Source: Actinomycetota bacterium (GTDB lineage Bacteria; Actinomycetota; Acidimicrobiia; Acidimicrobiales; Ilumatobacteraceae). Taken from it: a DNA stretch of 43,830 nt. The stretch spans positions 1-43,830 of the forward strand of contig JAPLAA010000082.1 of assembly GCA_026393475.1 (NCBI GenBank), written 5' to 3'. The position numbers and the translations under genes are program-made. The notes beneath the pieces are model-generated. The model had not been told where the DNA came from. It saw nothing but the letters and a program-made list of their open reading frames with translations, and made no database searches. This document shows, piece by piece, positions 1 to 9,533 of this stretch (position 1 is its first letter; every line of letters starts with the position of its first letter).

Positions 1-1732
1 GAGCGGCCCGTGGTCGTGCGGCAACACCACGGTCCTGCGTGACCTCATGTCACCGCCGCCCGCCACGACCTGGACGCCTGGAGTGACGGCTCCCAGCTGG
101 GTGATCAACGTCAGCCAGCCGCTCGATCCCGGCACGATCGACGGCGACCCGCAGGCATCGACGACGACCATCGTGTCCGATCCGAACGCCCCCATCCGCA
201 ACGCCCAACGCGTGGTCGTCACGATCAACGGCGGCGGTGACGCGGCCGGTGCCGGCGGTGGTCTGAACACGATCAGCCTCACCGCAGGCGGCACCGAACG
301 CGGTGCCATCGACGCCACCAGTACCCAGGGCACACCCAGCTTCAACGAGGCCCGCACCCGCTGCGGCGGCAACTTCGGCCTGATCATCGACGACTCCGGA
401 TCGATCGGCTCGGCGATGGGAACGGTGAACGCCGGCGTCCAGTCGTTCATCGATGCCTTCGCCGGGACGCCGATCAAGATCCAGGTGGTCCGTTTCGACA
501 GCACCGCCAGCGTCATCGGTCAGAGCCCGCGCACCCGCTACTACGACATGCTGAACGACACCGATGTGAGCTCGCTGCGATCTGCGGTGGGCGGACTGGT
601 GGCCAGCGGCGGCACGAACTGGGAGGACGGCCTGCACCGGATGTTCTACACCGACACCGGTGCGGTGCAGCAGGTCTACCCCGAGACCGTCATCTTCTTC
701 ACCGACGGCGAGCCGACGTGGAGTCGCATCGACGGCACGTCCACCAGCGCGGCCCCGACGAACCCGCCGGCCCGTCAGCTGGAGATCGCCAACTCGACCG
801 GCGCCTACGACCAGGAGTCGTTCAACCGGGCGAAGTACATCGTCGACGCCTTCCGGTCGAGCGTGAACTTCATCGGCGTCGGTGTCGGACCGGCGTTCTC
901 GAACACGAACAACTGGCTGTCGTACGGCCCGGGCTGGCACTACAACTACTTCCGCGGCTTCCACTACGAGAAGCGCAACACCAGCTCGAGCAGCTGGTAC
1001 ACGGTCGATCTCGCGACCTACAACGCCACGACACCGACCACGAACCGGCGCATCCGGTACACCTCGCCGTACCAGTTCTGGGAGCCGACCACGAAGTCCG
1101 TGTACGACGGCCTCGCGTCGTCGGCTCGCCAGCGTGTGAAGGACTACACGCTGCCCTACGACAGCTACGACATCGCGTCCGAGCCGGTGCAGAACAGCAC
1201 GATCCTCACCCGCCTGATCGCGGGCAACGACTTCGGTGTGCCGGCGGAGTCCGTGAACGGCGTGTACATCAACGCGGCGACAGCGAACATGTACCTGCTG
1301 CCGAACTTCAACCAGTTCTCCGGAGCGCTCGAGGCCGTGGCGCTCGCCGAGTGCGGTGGCACGGTGACGCTGCAGACCAAGGTCGGTGCGGCCGCTGCGG
1401 CTGATCCGTTCACGTACCAGCACACCGCCACCATCAGTGCAGGCGGGCTGCCGTTGCCGGCGAGCCTGAACACCATCACGACCACGAAGACGTATCAGAG
1501 CGGCACGTTCGACTTCGCGATCCCCGACGGTGAGTACGTGACGGTGGAGATCCAGCCCCTCATCTCGTCGGGCCTCCAGTCGTACACACCTGGCAGCTGG
1601 AGCTGCAAGGCAGGAGGCGCGGCGAAGACGTTCCAGACCTTCTCGATCGCCGGCTCGCCGTGGACGGGTGTCCGGGTGCAGGTGCGTGCGAACGAGGCGA
1701 TCTCCTGCATCCAACAGGTGAACCGCGTATGA
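1..1732 (+). CDS. Modular pilin with von Willebrand A domain, 5' end cut by window
   Basis: The reading frame is open from base 2, and those upstream codons align with the paralogue at 11111-13687 (shared NTTVLRDL / RTVLRNL), so the true start lies outside the window and the ATG at 47 is internal. The visible part is about 576 residues. The vWA domain has a complete MIDAS: DDSGS at bases 389-403, then SGGTNWEDG, then FFTDGEP near 691. The paralogue begins with a type IV prepilin signal, so this protein probably does too; that part is not visible. The last ~120 residues form a domain starting CGGTVTLQ with three conserved cysteines, shared with the proteins at 4451 and 11111. It is likely a surface-exposed minor pilin or tip adhesin. 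Its stop overlaps the next start (ATGA). Confidence 0.85.
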   Translation, partial: SGPWSCGNTTVLRDLMSPPPATTWTPGVTAPSWVINVSQPLDPGTIDGDPQASTTTIVSDPNAPIRNAQRVVVTINGGGDAAGAGGGLNTISLTAGGTERGAIDATSTQGTPSFNEARTRCGGNFGLIIDDSGSIGSAMGTVNAGVQSFIDAFAGTPIKIQVVRFDSTASVIGQSPRTRYYDMLNDTDVSSLRSAVGGLVASGGTNWEDGLHRMFYTDTGAVQQVYPETVIFFTDGEPTWSRIDGTSTSAAPTNPPARQLEIANSTGAYDQESFNRAKYIVDAFRSSVNFIGVGVGPAFSNTNNWLSYGPGWHYNYFRGFHYEKRNTSSSSWYTVDLATYNATTPTTNRRIRYTSPYQFWEPTTKSVYDGLASSARQRVKDYTLPYDSYDIASEPVQNSTILTRLIAGNDFGVPAESVNGVYINAATANMYLLPNFNQFSGALEAVALAECGGTVTLQTKVGAAAAADPFTYQHTATISAGGLPLPASLNTITTTKTYQSGTFDFAIPDGEYVTVEIQPLISSGLQSYTPGSWSCKAGGAAKTFQTFSIAGSPWTGVRVQVRANEAISCIQQVNRV

Positions 1733-3690
1733 GCCGCCGCACTCGCCACACGCACCGTCGCCGTTCGGGGGATCATGATGCCTCCGCGTGCAACGCGAGT
1801 CGTGACCGGCGTGACGGGCGCGACTCGCGGGACGAGGGGTCGGCGCTGATCATCGCCCTCGCGCTGATCGTGCTGTGCGCATTCGTGATCCTGCCGATCC
1901 TCGACTACGCACAGGCGGTCAGCCGCCAGACGCGTGTGCTCCAGACCAAGACGACCCGGGTCGAGGCCGTCAAGGGCGGACTGCGTACCGCGATGTCCGA
2001 TCCCGTCAACCTGTTCAAGACCTGCGATGCCGCAGGCCTCACCATCCCGGTGACCCTGGGTGGCCCCGGGCTCAACACGGCGGTCGACACCAAGTGCTGG
2101 AAGATGGCGTCGACCCTGGCCGAGGACCCCAACACGCTCCGGTACGGCCTCGCGACCACGAAGGCCGGCGCGATGGTGCCGAGCGGCACGGTCGGTACGG
2201 CGATGCCCGGCAGCGGCGGCACGCCCGTGAACGCCTGGGTCGCGCAGACCACGACCTCGCCCGCCGACGACAAGATGTGGTTGCCGCAACTGCCGTCGCG
2301 TCATCTGAACGTCCGCTCGCCGATCGGCTACTCGATGCCGGCCGGTTACCCCAACTGCCTCGTGTACTTCCCCGGTACCTACGTCGATCCGATCACGATC
2401 GACGGGTCGACCCCGGTGTACTTCACGTCGGGCATCTACTACTTCGAGCAGTCGGTCCGGTTCTCGGGCAGCGCCAACGTGGTCGTCGGCGGCGGCGCCG
2501 AGGAAGGCTGCACCAACGACCAGGAAGCGGCGTTCTACGCCGTGAACGCGCCGGTCGTCCACAACATCTCCGGCCTCGGTGCGACCTTCGTGTTCGGCTC
2601 GCAGGGTCGTCTCGTCGTCGACACCGTCACGGCCGGGACGGGTGCCCGCGTGATCTTCAACAAGCGTTACACCAGCGCCGCCGACGTGTCGTCGTCCAGC
2701 TCGGCCGGCGTGTCGATCGTGAGCGTCAATGGCGAGATGAGCGGTGCTTCGTACATCGATCTCGACCGCGCCAACTCGATGTTCGTGCCGAAGTCGATGG
2801 TCGCGGGCACCACGCCCGTGCAGGCGACCGACCAGGGGTATCGACCCTCCGCGCTCGTCAACGGTGGCCCTGGCGTCACCGGACGGTATGTACGTGTGCA
2901 ACTGGCCAGCACCACCGACGCGCTCTCGCTCGCCGAGGTCCTGGTGAACGGCGTGGCCACCAACGGCACGCCCGGCGAGATCGCCCGGTCGAAGACGACC
3001 ACGCAGTCGAGCACCGAGGGTGCGGCCGCGGCCTCGCGCGCGGTCGACGGCAACACCAATGGCGTCCTCGCCAACGGTTCTGTGTCGTCCACGACGGAGG
3101 CCGACGAACCGAACCCGTGGTGGCAGGTCGAGGTGGGACCGAACTCGGTCGTCAACGAGGTGGTCCTCCACAACCGCACCGATGCGTGCTGTGCCGGCCG
3201 CCTCACGAACTACACCGTGTTCGTGTCGCAGACCGACATGACCGGGCGCAGCTACGCCGACCTGCTGGCCGACCCGGCCATCGCGAAGGTCACGCAGAGC
3301 ACGCCCGCAGGGGCAGTCGCGACCATCCCGTTCGTCACCGCCGCGGCGCCACTGCCGATCGTCGACGTCAACCTCACCACGGCTGCAGCCGTGACCCTGC
3401 GGATCCCCGGTTACGTTGCCGTCCCACAGGGCCGCCTCGTGGTGAACACCTCCGCAGGAGCGGAGGCGAACAAGACCATCAGCATCGGCGGCGGCATCCT
3501 CGCCGGCACGATGGAGGTCTCGGCTGCCCGACCGGCCACGTTCGAGTTCGGCCTGGTCAACCCGGTCGTGCTCCTCACCTTGAAGATCGTCACCACCACC
3601 ACGGCCGGCACCCCGGTCGTCACCTCCACCGCCGTCGTGCAGGTGAAGGAGAACGGTGCGAACAAGGTGAACAGCTGGCAGATCCAGTGA
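1729..3690 (+). CDS. PilX-like membrane-anchored pilus protein with discoidin (F5/8 C-like) domain
   Basis: 653 residues. I chose the ATG at 1729, which overlaps the previous stop, over an in-frame ATG at 1660 inside the upstream gene. A basic N-terminus precedes DEGSALIIALALIVL and a single hydrophobic helix, then EAVKGGLRTAMSDP, which is shared with the protein at 9534-11114 and resembles the N-terminal segment of PilX-type minor pilins. Residues ~385-535 look like a discoidin/F5-8 type C carbohydrate-binding module (AVDGN, NPWWQVEVG, LHNRTD). This module is absent from the two paralogues. The C-terminal ~100 residues are again common to the family (VPQGRLVVN, GGGILAG, VNSW). It is probably the third member of a pilus cassette, presenting a glycan-binding domain; that role is inferred. 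Confidence 0.8.
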   Translation: MSRRTRHTHRRRSGDHDASACNASRDRRDGRDSRDEGSALIIALALIVLCAFVILPILDYAQAVSRQTRVLQTKTTRVEAVKGGLRTAMSDPVNLFKTCDAAGLTIPVTLGGPGLNTAVDTKCWKMASTLAEDPNTLRYGLATTKAGAMVPSGTVGTAMPGSGGTPVNAWVAQTTTSPADDKMWLPQLPSRHLNVRSPIGYSMPAGYPNCLVYFPGTYVDPITIDGSTPVYFTSGIYYFEQSVRFSGSANVVVGGGAEEGCTNDQEAAFYAVNAPVVHNISGLGATFVFGSQGRLVVDTVTAGTGARVIFNKRYTSAADVSSSSSAGVSIVSVNGEMSGASYIDLDRANSMFVPKSMVAGTTPVQATDQGYRPSALVNGGPGVTGRYVRVQLASTTDALSLAEVLVNGVATNGTPGEIARSKTTTQSSTEGAAAASRAVDGNTNGVLANGSVSSTTEADEPNPWWQVEVGPNSVVNEVVLHNRTDACCAGRLTNYTVFVSQTDMTGRSYADLLADPAIAKVTQSTPAGAVATIPFVTAAAPLPIVDVNLTTAAAVTLRIPGYVAVPQGRLVVNTSAGAEANKTISIGGGILAGTMEVSAARPATFEFGLVNPVVLLTLKIVTTTTAGTPVVTSTAVVQVKENGANKVNSWQIQ

Positions 3691-3921
3691 CGCTCGCCGG
3701 GCGGTGACGGTGACGGCCCGACCGGCCGCCGGGCCGATCGTTCCTCCACCGAATCCGGCAAGGCGCACCCACGGACCGTGGGAAGTTCCGTTTCGCGTCC
3801 ACGTGTTCACGGAATCATGACCCAGCTGTGAACCACTCCTGACTCACTCGTGGGCCGAGCGCGCCCGATGCACCAGATACGTCGATCACGCCGAACGACG
3901 TGTCAGGGATCGGAGCGGGCA
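3691..3921 (+). promoter_or_regulatory. Intergenic region between two pilus cassettes
   Basis: There is no convincing gene in this gap. A GC-rich hairpin (GGCCCG at 3715-3720 pairing with CGGGCC at 3730-3735) lies just after the discoidin gene and could end its transcript, although no clear T-run follows. The remaining sequence must carry the promoter of the next cassette, but I cannot name -35/-10 boxes with confidence. Confidence 0.3.
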
Positions 3922-4467
3922 GTGCTGCGAGGGATGCGAAGGAGAAGGCCGGGCGACGAGACCGTCGAGTCCGACGACGGCTACACGCTCGTCGAGGTGC
4001 TGGTGTCGCTCGCCCTGATGGGGATGGTGATCTCGAGCATCCTCCCCGCGATGTGGTCGGCGATCCGCGTGTCGCGGTTCAGCGACACGCAGGCGAAGGT
4101 CGAGGCCGTCCTCGGCAGCGCCGTCGACCGGGTCTCGAACTACGGCTGGCACCCGTGCCCGGAGACCGACTCCCTGGGCGGCTACGCGGCGAAGGCGAAG
4201 AACGCCGCGGCGATCTTCGAATGGCCGGCGAGCACGGTCGAGGTGCTCGACGTGCAGTACTGGGACACGACCACCAAGAACTGGTCGACCACCGACCCGG
4301 TGCCGGCGGGCGACTGCGGCCGCACGATCATCTCCATCACCAAGGAGCGCACCCTGCAGCGGGTGACGATCAAGGTCACCAGCCCCGATGGCCAGCAGAC
4401 CAACCAGCTCGACCTGGTGATGGGCGACATCCGGACCGACGAGGAGCGAGATGCGACCCTTGGCTGA
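3922..4467 (+). CDS. Type IV prepilin-like protein (cassette first gene)
   Basis: A prepilin N-methylation motif, DDG|YTLVEVLVSLAL with Glu at +5, is followed by a hydrophobic helix of ~20 residues. The start is uncertain. GTG at 3922 has GGAG six bases upstream and gives a 20-residue leader and 181 residues in total. ATG at 3934 and GTG at 3850 are in-frame alternatives. The segment after the helix (AKVEAVLGSAVDRV) resembles the protein at 13680-14264 (AEVETVLSNAADRV), so these are orthologous positions in two cassettes. It is probably a minor pilin processed by a prepilin peptidase that is not encoded in this window. It overlaps the next gene by 17 bases, implying translational coupling. 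Confidence 0.82.
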   Translation: MLRGMRRRRPGDETVESDDGYTLVEVLVSLALMGMVISSILPAMWSAIRVSRFSDTQAKVEAVLGSAVDRVSNYGWHPCPETDSLGGYAAKAKNAAAIFEWPASTVEVLDVQYWDTTTKNWSTTDPVPAGDCGRTIISITKERTLQRVTIKVTSPDGQQTNQLDLVMGDIRTDEERDATLG

Positions 4468-6244
4468 GCTGCGCCGGCGCCGCGCCGCCGAGACCGCCCG
4501 CGACGAGCGGGACCCTGGCTTCACACTGCCTGAACTGCTGATCACGATGACGATCTCCGGCGTGATCCTCGCCTCCATCTGCGCGGCGTTCCTCGTGATC
4601 CTGAGGACCGCACCTCAGGCCGAGGAGCGCGTGGCGATCTCGAAGGACATCAGCTTCGTGCAGACGTGGCTGCCGGTCGACCTCGCCTCGGCGTCGGAGA
4701 CCTTCACCGCCCCGCTCTACTCGCCGGCCACGAGCGCTGTGCTCCCCGGCACGAACGCGCTCACGATCAAGCGCTTCGACATCAGCGGCTCGGTCTCGGT
4801 CCAGTACTTCGTCGCCTATCGCTACGTGAACGTCGGCGACGAATGGCAGCTCGTGCGCTACGAGATCCGCAACGCAGGCACACCGCAGGAGACGGTGAGC
4901 CGCGTCGGTGTCGCGCACGAGCTGCCGGCTCCGCCGCCAGGCTGGACGCCCGACCAGAAGCCCGAGCACGCGCTCGAGGTGAAGTCGCGCAACCAGGTGG
5001 TGTTGAAGCCGATCGGCGAGGACGTCATCGTGACGTTCAACAACGGCGATCAGTTCGCGACCGGCGGTGCCGGCCTCTCCGAGGACGAGTTCCTGCCCTC
5101 CGACCCCAACCTCGGATTCGTCGACCCGAGCGCTCCGCCGAGCCGCTGCGGCGGCACGATCACGCTGGTGCTCGACACGTCCGGCTCGGTGCCGCAGAAC
5201 AACGGTGGCGTGCAGCTGGAGAACGCGGCGACGGAGTTCATCGACCTCTTCACCGGTACCCCGGTGCGCATGAACGTGATCGGCTTCGACCGGGCCGCCT
5301 ATCGCATGTTCCCGACGACAGAAGGCTCGTTCTTCTCGCTGCTGAACGCCTCGAGCGACATCACGGCGGCCCGCAACCGGATCACCGTCATCGACAATCG
5401 CGACGGCAACTGGAACCAGAGCATCCCCGACTCGCCACTGGTCGACGGCATCCACTGGGACCAGATCGGCTCCGGCACCAACTGGGAGAGCGGCCTGCAC
5501 ATGCCGTTCTTCAACGTCGCCGGCGTCCCGTACCCGAACACGCCCGACCTGGTGGTGTTCGTCACCGACGGCGAACCGAACCGCAACATCGCCAACGCCG
5601 GCGGCTCGAACATCGCCACGGCGACCGCCGTCGCCAGCGCCCAGGCGAAGGCCAACGACGGTCGGCGCACGTCTGCACGCATCATCGGTGTGCTGGTCGG
5701 CGCCGACTTCAACAAGGCCTCGGCGATCAGCAACCTGAAGTCGGTCGTGGGCTCGGTCGAGTACGACCCGGCGGCCAACGGGGGAGCGGGCAATGCCTCT
5801 GACGCCGACTTCTTCCGTGCTGCGTTCGTGAACACGGCGACTGTGCTCCGGGCGATCATGGCCGCCGAGTGCGGTGGCACGGTGACGCTGCAGAAGAAGG
5901 TGGACGTCGGCGGCGTGCTGCAGGACGTGCCGGCAACCAGCAAGTGGAACTTCTCCACCGACATCGGCGATCGGCTCCTCGATCGCAGCGTCACGGCCTC
6001 GGTCACCCTCGACTACTCGTTCAACACCGGCCAGGCCAGCAAGACCGTGCGGATCATCGAGGACGGCACGCCGGCAGGGTACGTGTTCGACCGGATCGAG
6101 TGTTCGAAAGCAGGTGTTCCCGTGACAGGCAGGGTGACCCAACCCATCACGGATGCCGGGGGGCAGCTGCTGCTCGGCGCCGACATCCTCCTCCAGGCCG
6201 ACGAGGCGCTGTCGTGCCTCGTGATCTCGAAGCCGGCACCGTGA
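4451..6244 (+). CDS. Prepilin fused to von Willebrand A domain (modular pilin adhesin)
   Basis: 597 residues. A 23-residue basic leader ends in G|FTLPELLITM, with Glu at +5 (residue 28). A hydrophobic helix and a ~190-residue pilin-like region follow. The vWA domain starts near residue 232 with MIDAS residues DTSGS at 242-246, GTNWESG, and TDGEP near 373. The C-terminal ~120 residues repeat the CGGTVTLQ three-Cys domain of its paralogues. Pilins with a grafted vWA domain are known as adhesins in Gram-positive type IV pili (PilB of Streptococcus sanguinis); by analogy this is a metal-dependent adhesive tip pilin. It lacks the large repeat insertion of the 11111-13687 protein. Its stop overlaps the following ATG. 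Confidence 0.87.
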   Translation: MRPLAELRRRRAAETARDERDPGFTLPELLITMTISGVILASICAAFLVILRTAPQAEERVAISKDISFVQTWLPVDLASASETFTAPLYSPATSAVLPGTNALTIKRFDISGSVSVQYFVAYRYVNVGDEWQLVRYEIRNAGTPQETVSRVGVAHELPAPPPGWTPDQKPEHALEVKSRNQVVLKPIGEDVIVTFNNGDQFATGGAGLSEDEFLPSDPNLGFVDPSAPPSRCGGTITLVLDTSGSVPQNNGGVQLENAATEFIDLFTGTPVRMNVIGFDRAAYRMFPTTEGSFFSLLNASSDITAARNRITVIDNRDGNWNQSIPDSPLVDGIHWDQIGSGTNWESGLHMPFFNVAGVPYPNTPDLVVFVTDGEPNRNIANAGGSNIATATAVASAQAKANDGRRTSARIIGVLVGADFNKASAISNLKSVVGSVEYDPAANGGAGNASDADFFRAAFVNTATVLRAIMAAECGGTVTLQKKVDVGGVLQDVPATSKWNFSTDIGDRLLDRSVTASVTLDYSFNTGQASKTVRIIEDGTPAGYVFDRIECSKAGVPVTGRVTQPITDAGGQLLLGADILLQADEALSCLVISKPAP

Positions 6245-8628
6245 TGAGCACTCCTCGGAATCCCACTGGCACCACTCGTCGCGGGGTCGCCGGAGATCGT
6301 GGTTCGATCCTGACGATCACGATGCTGATGGTGATCGTCTGCAGCCTCGTGATCGGCGGTCTGCTCACCTTCACCGCGACGGTGATCCGCGCCCGCCCAC
6401 CGCTCGAGGAACGCACCCGAGGCATCGAGTCGGCGAAGTCGGCCATGCGCCTCGCGATCATGATGCAGGTCTCGAGGGGGCCGTCGTCGTGCATCAATCA
6501 GGGCAGCTACCCGGCGGGCACGTTCGACCTGAACGGCTTCGCCGGCACGATCACCTGCACGCCGCTGGCCTACTACGACACCGGCCGCAACCGGTACGGC
6601 GTGATCGCCACGCAGAGCGACCCGACCAGGCCGGCGTTGTCGGGATCGACAGCCGGTCCGTACTCCGGGTCGTACCTGAAGGACATCGACGGCGACGTCT
6701 TCCTGAACGGCGGCGACCTCGCGACCACCACCGGCGACATCCTGGTCGCCGGCACGAGCGCGAACCCGTACCTGATCGAGTACTCCAACTCGGTCGATCT
6801 CGCGCCCGGTGCACCGGGCGTCCCCGTGCCGGCGGTTGCCGCCCGGTACCGGTTCGGTGCTGCACCGCCGGTGGACTGCGACGCTGCAGCCGTCGGTCCC
6901 GACGGGTACCCCGTCGCCATGTCGCAGATCGAGAGCTCGGGTGAGCCGTTCAGCCACGTGCACCAGGCGTGCTCGACCGCGGCGCCGGTCCCGTGGTGGA
7001 CGCGGGCCGGCGACGACCCGAACGCTGCCGATGGTGTGCAGCAGTGGCAGTACCCGCGGCTGCCGCAGGTGCCCACCTACGACCGCGATGGCAAGTTCGT
7101 CGACCTCACGCCGACGTGCCGCATGTACTACCCCGGCCGCTATGAGGACCCGCTCACGATCAGCGGGGCGGGCGGCCGGCAGCACTACTTCGCATCGGGC
7201 ATCTACCACTTCACCAGCACGGTGACGATCACCGCGTCGGCGAAGGTGGTTTTCGGCGAAGGTCGCGTGGCCGGCTGCGCGGTCGACTCCGACCTCGCGC
7301 TCAGCGCCTCGGCGCTCACCAACCACTCGATCACCGGCAAGGGGGCGACGCTGCTCCTCGACGGCACCGCCCGACTCGTGATCCAGAGCTCGTCGGTGAT
7401 GATCAACCGTCGCGTCTCCACGCCGTCGACCCGCGGCAGCGAGGGCATCTCGATCCGCACGGTCAACCTCGGTGTCGCGACCGCCAACCTGCAGGTCCCT
7501 CGCGACATGGTGCAGCAGGGCGAGTACCCGTGCATGCAGTCGTCGCCGGGCGTGTGCGCCACACCGTTCCTGCCGGACGTCACGAACTCCGCGAGCGCCG
7601 TCGACGTGCTCGTCCACAAGGTGATGCTGCCCACCGTGCCCACCCAAACGGCGCTCAAGTACACCGGGTCGAGCCTGGCCAGCACGGACCCCGCCGTGCT
7701 CGTCGACTTCACCGGCTCGACGAGCCAGGCACAGAGCCAGTTCGAGGCCGAGGGCTACATCTTCACGCCGAACGCCGAATTCGTCCTGCGCACCCCCACC
7801 TCCGGCGCCAACCAGCGCGCCTGGCGTTTCGTCGCCAAGAGTGGCGTCGTCGCATCGCGTGTGAAGCTCGACGCCCCACAGCTGCCGACCGATCCCGTGA
7901 ACAACTGGTTCCTCGGTGTGGAGGCACAGCCCACCCAGCTCCGCGTCGGCCTCGTCGCTCGGGCGACCAGCTCATCCGGCCGTCAGAGCACGTCCCGAGC
8001 GATCGTCGAGGTGCGCGCCAACGCCGCCTATGCCGTCAACTCGTGGACCGTCGACCCCGACCAGGGCGGACCGACGACGACCACCCCGCCGGTGACGACC
8101 ACCACGGTGGCCCCGACCACGACGACGGTCCCGGTGAGCACCACCACGTCGACCACGACCACGACCACCACGACCACTACGACGACGGTGCCCGTCAGCA
8201 CGACGACCACCACGACGATCCCGGTCACGACGACGACGGTCCCCGGCACGTGTCCGGCGATCAGCGGGTGGAAGGCCGAGTACTTCAACAACACCAGCCT
8301 CGGCGGCTCGCCGGCGCTGTGTCGTGACGACAGTTCGATCAACTTCAACTGGGGCAATGGCGCCCCGGCGACCGGACTGCCGTCGAACTCGTTCTCGGTG
8401 CGGTGGACCCGCACCCAGACCTTCGCCGCCGGCACCTACACGTTCACCGCCGGGTCCGACGACGGTGTCCGCCTGTTCATCGACGGTGTCAGGGTGATCG
8501 ACGCCTGGGGTGACCGGGGATACGCGACCAACTCGGTGACGAGGACGCTGACGGCCGGCGCACACACGATCCGGATGGAGTTCTACGAGAACTCCGGCAG
8601 CGCCCGGGCCACCCTGGTCTGGAGCTGA
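6244..8628 (+). CDS. PilX-like pilus protein with Thr-rich stalk and PA14 domain
   Basis: 794 residues from the ATG at 6244, whose first base is the last base of the preceding TGA stop; GTG at 6241 is an equivalent alternative. The N-terminus, AGDRGSILTITMLMVIV, gives one membrane helix and matches the cassette partners at 1729 and 9534. The middle region shares the YYPGRYEDPLTI / HYFASGIYHF pattern seen in those paralogues. Residues ~609-669 are an almost pure Thr/Pro/Val stalk. Residues ~671-794 form a PA14 domain (GWKAEYFNN, SVRWTRTQTF, GSDDGVRLFIDG), a beta-barrel that commonly binds glycans in adhesins and glycosidases. I infer a cell-wall-spanning stalk displaying PA14. It is the last gene of the cassette. 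Confidence 0.85.
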   Translation: MSTPRNPTGTTRRGVAGDRGSILTITMLMVIVCSLVIGGLLTFTATVIRARPPLEERTRGIESAKSAMRLAIMMQVSRGPSSCINQGSYPAGTFDLNGFAGTITCTPLAYYDTGRNRYGVIATQSDPTRPALSGSTAGPYSGSYLKDIDGDVFLNGGDLATTTGDILVAGTSANPYLIEYSNSVDLAPGAPGVPVPAVAARYRFGAAPPVDCDAAAVGPDGYPVAMSQIESSGEPFSHVHQACSTAAPVPWWTRAGDDPNAADGVQQWQYPRLPQVPTYDRDGKFVDLTPTCRMYYPGRYEDPLTISGAGGRQHYFASGIYHFTSTVTITASAKVVFGEGRVAGCAVDSDLALSASALTNHSITGKGATLLLDGTARLVIQSSSVMINRRVSTPSTRGSEGISIRTVNLGVATANLQVPRDMVQQGEYPCMQSSPGVCATPFLPDVTNSASAVDVLVHKVMLPTVPTQTALKYTGSSLASTDPAVLVDFTGSTSQAQSQFEAEGYIFTPNAEFVLRTPTSGANQRAWRFVAKSGVVASRVKLDAPQLPTDPVNNWFLGVEAQPTQLRVGLVARATSSSGRQSTSRAIVEVRANAAYAVNSWTVDPDQGGPTTTTPPVTTTTVAPTTTTVPVSTTTSTTTTTTTTTTTTVPVSTTTTTTIPVTTTTVPGTCPAISGWKAEYFNNTSLGGSPALCRDDSSINFNWGNGAPATGLPSNSFSVRWTRTQTFAAGTYTFTAGSDDGVRLFIDGVRVIDAWGDRGYATNSVTRTLTAGAHTIRMEFYENSGSARATLVWS
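8068..8250 (+). repeat. Low-complexity Thr-codon repeat (stalk)
   Basis: Imperfect ACG/ACC codon repeats encode runs of Thr broken by Pro-Val. The copies are short and degenerate, as in variable-length extracellular linkers, so contraction or expansion between strains is expected. Confidence 0.85.
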
Positions 8629-8715
8629 CCGGGGCGACACGTCATCGGGTCGGAGACCGAACGAGAGGCGACGCGGCCGCACCCCTGTCACACTGGATCA
8701 CTACGGTGGGTCGGG

Positions 8716-9480
8716 ATGTGCGGCCGTTTCGTCTCCAGCAACACGCCCGATCGGATCGCGTCGTACTTCGGTGCGTCCTTCGACACCGACCCCGATGCGA
8801 CGGCGGCGACCGGTGTGCCGCCGCTCGAGCCGATCCGACCGCTGCGCGAGAACTACAACGTCGCACCCACCAACGACATCTACGCAGTGGTGGCCGACGC
8901 CCACGCCCACCCGGTCGTGCGAGCGTTCCACTGGGGCCTCGTCCCCAGCTGGGCCAAGGACGTCAAGATCGGGTCGAAGATGATCAACGCCCGGGCCGAG
9001 ACCCTCGCCGAGAAGCCCGCGTTCAAGTCGCTGTTCCGTTCCAAGCGGGTGATCGTCCCGATGGACGGCTTCTACGAGTGGAAGGTCGTCCCCGGACAGA
9101 AGACCAAGCAGCCGTACTTCATCCATCGACGTGACGGCGAGCCGCTCGCCGTCGCCGGGCTGTGGGCGGCCTGGCGCGACAAGGCGGCCGGGCCCGACGC
9201 TCCGTGGTTGCACAGCTGCACCGTCATCACCACGTCGGCCAACGCCACCATGGCGCCCGTGCACGACCGCATGCCGGTGCTGCTCCCGCCGGCGGTGTGG
9301 CCGCAGTGGCTCGACCCCGACCAGCACGATCTCGAGGCGCTGTCGGCGCTGCTCGTCCCGGCGCCCGACGACCTGCTCGTGATGCACCCGGTGTCCACGG
9401 CCGTCAACAACGTCCGCAACAAGGGCCCCGAGCTGATCGAGATGATCGACCTCGAACAGGTCGAACTCGCCGACTCCTGA
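8716..9480 (+). CDS. SRAP-domain abasic-site DNA-protein crosslink protein (YedK/HMCES family)
   Basis: 254 residues, full length for the family. Known members use the N-terminal Cys, exposed after Met removal, to form a thiazolidine crosslink with abasic sites in single-stranded DNA. The expected residues are present: MCGRF (Cys2), the NYNVAPT motif, the WGLVPSW motif, NARAET (Asn91), FYEW (Glu121) and HDRMPV (His183). The need for Cys2 fixes the start at 8716. The gene is monocistronic, lying between the plus-strand pilus cassette and a convergent minus-strand one. I saw no LexA box upstream that I would defend. Confidence 0.95.
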   Translation: MCGRFVSSNTPDRIASYFGASFDTDPDATAATGVPPLEPIRPLRENYNVAPTNDIYAVVADAHAHPVVRAFHWGLVPSWAKDVKIGSKMINARAETLAEKPAFKSLFRSKRVIVPMDGFYEWKVVPGQKTKQPYFIHRRDGEPLAVAGLWAAWRDKAAGPDAPWLHSCTVITTSANATMAPVHDRMPVLLPPAVWPQWLDPDQHDLEALSALLVPAPDDLLVMHPVSTAVNNVRNKGPELIEMIDLEQVELADS

Positions 9481-9533
9481 GCCGGCCCCTGATCGGGCCC
9501 CGAGCCGGCCTCTGAACCGGCCCCTGAACCGGA
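9481..9533. terminator. Convergent intergenic region with repeated CCGGCCCCTGA units
   Basis: This is the gap between the convergent SRAP gene and the minus-strand pilus cassette. A short unit, roughly CCGGCCCCTGA, occurs about four times in degenerate form. GGCCC at 9484-9488 can pair with GGGCC at 9495-9499. It could serve as a bidirectional terminator, but no T-tract is present. Confidence 0.35.

Noticed and set aside
50..1714. Long open frame on the minus strand opposite the vWA pilin
   Set aside because: Arg/Val/Asp-rich translation with no domain, opposite a gene with clear motifs; a typical high-GC antisense shadow.
3785..3816. TTCCGT/ACGGAA inverted repeat as an operator
   Set aside because: Arms are only 6-7 bp with a long spacer; it could occur by chance and was not listed separately.
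8068..8250. CRISPR-like repetition
   Set aside because: The repeats are in-frame Thr codons with no unique spacers; a protein stalk.
8629..8715. LexA box before the SRAP gene
   Set aside because: No sequence close to the actinobacterial GAAC-N4-GTTC pattern was found in the gap.
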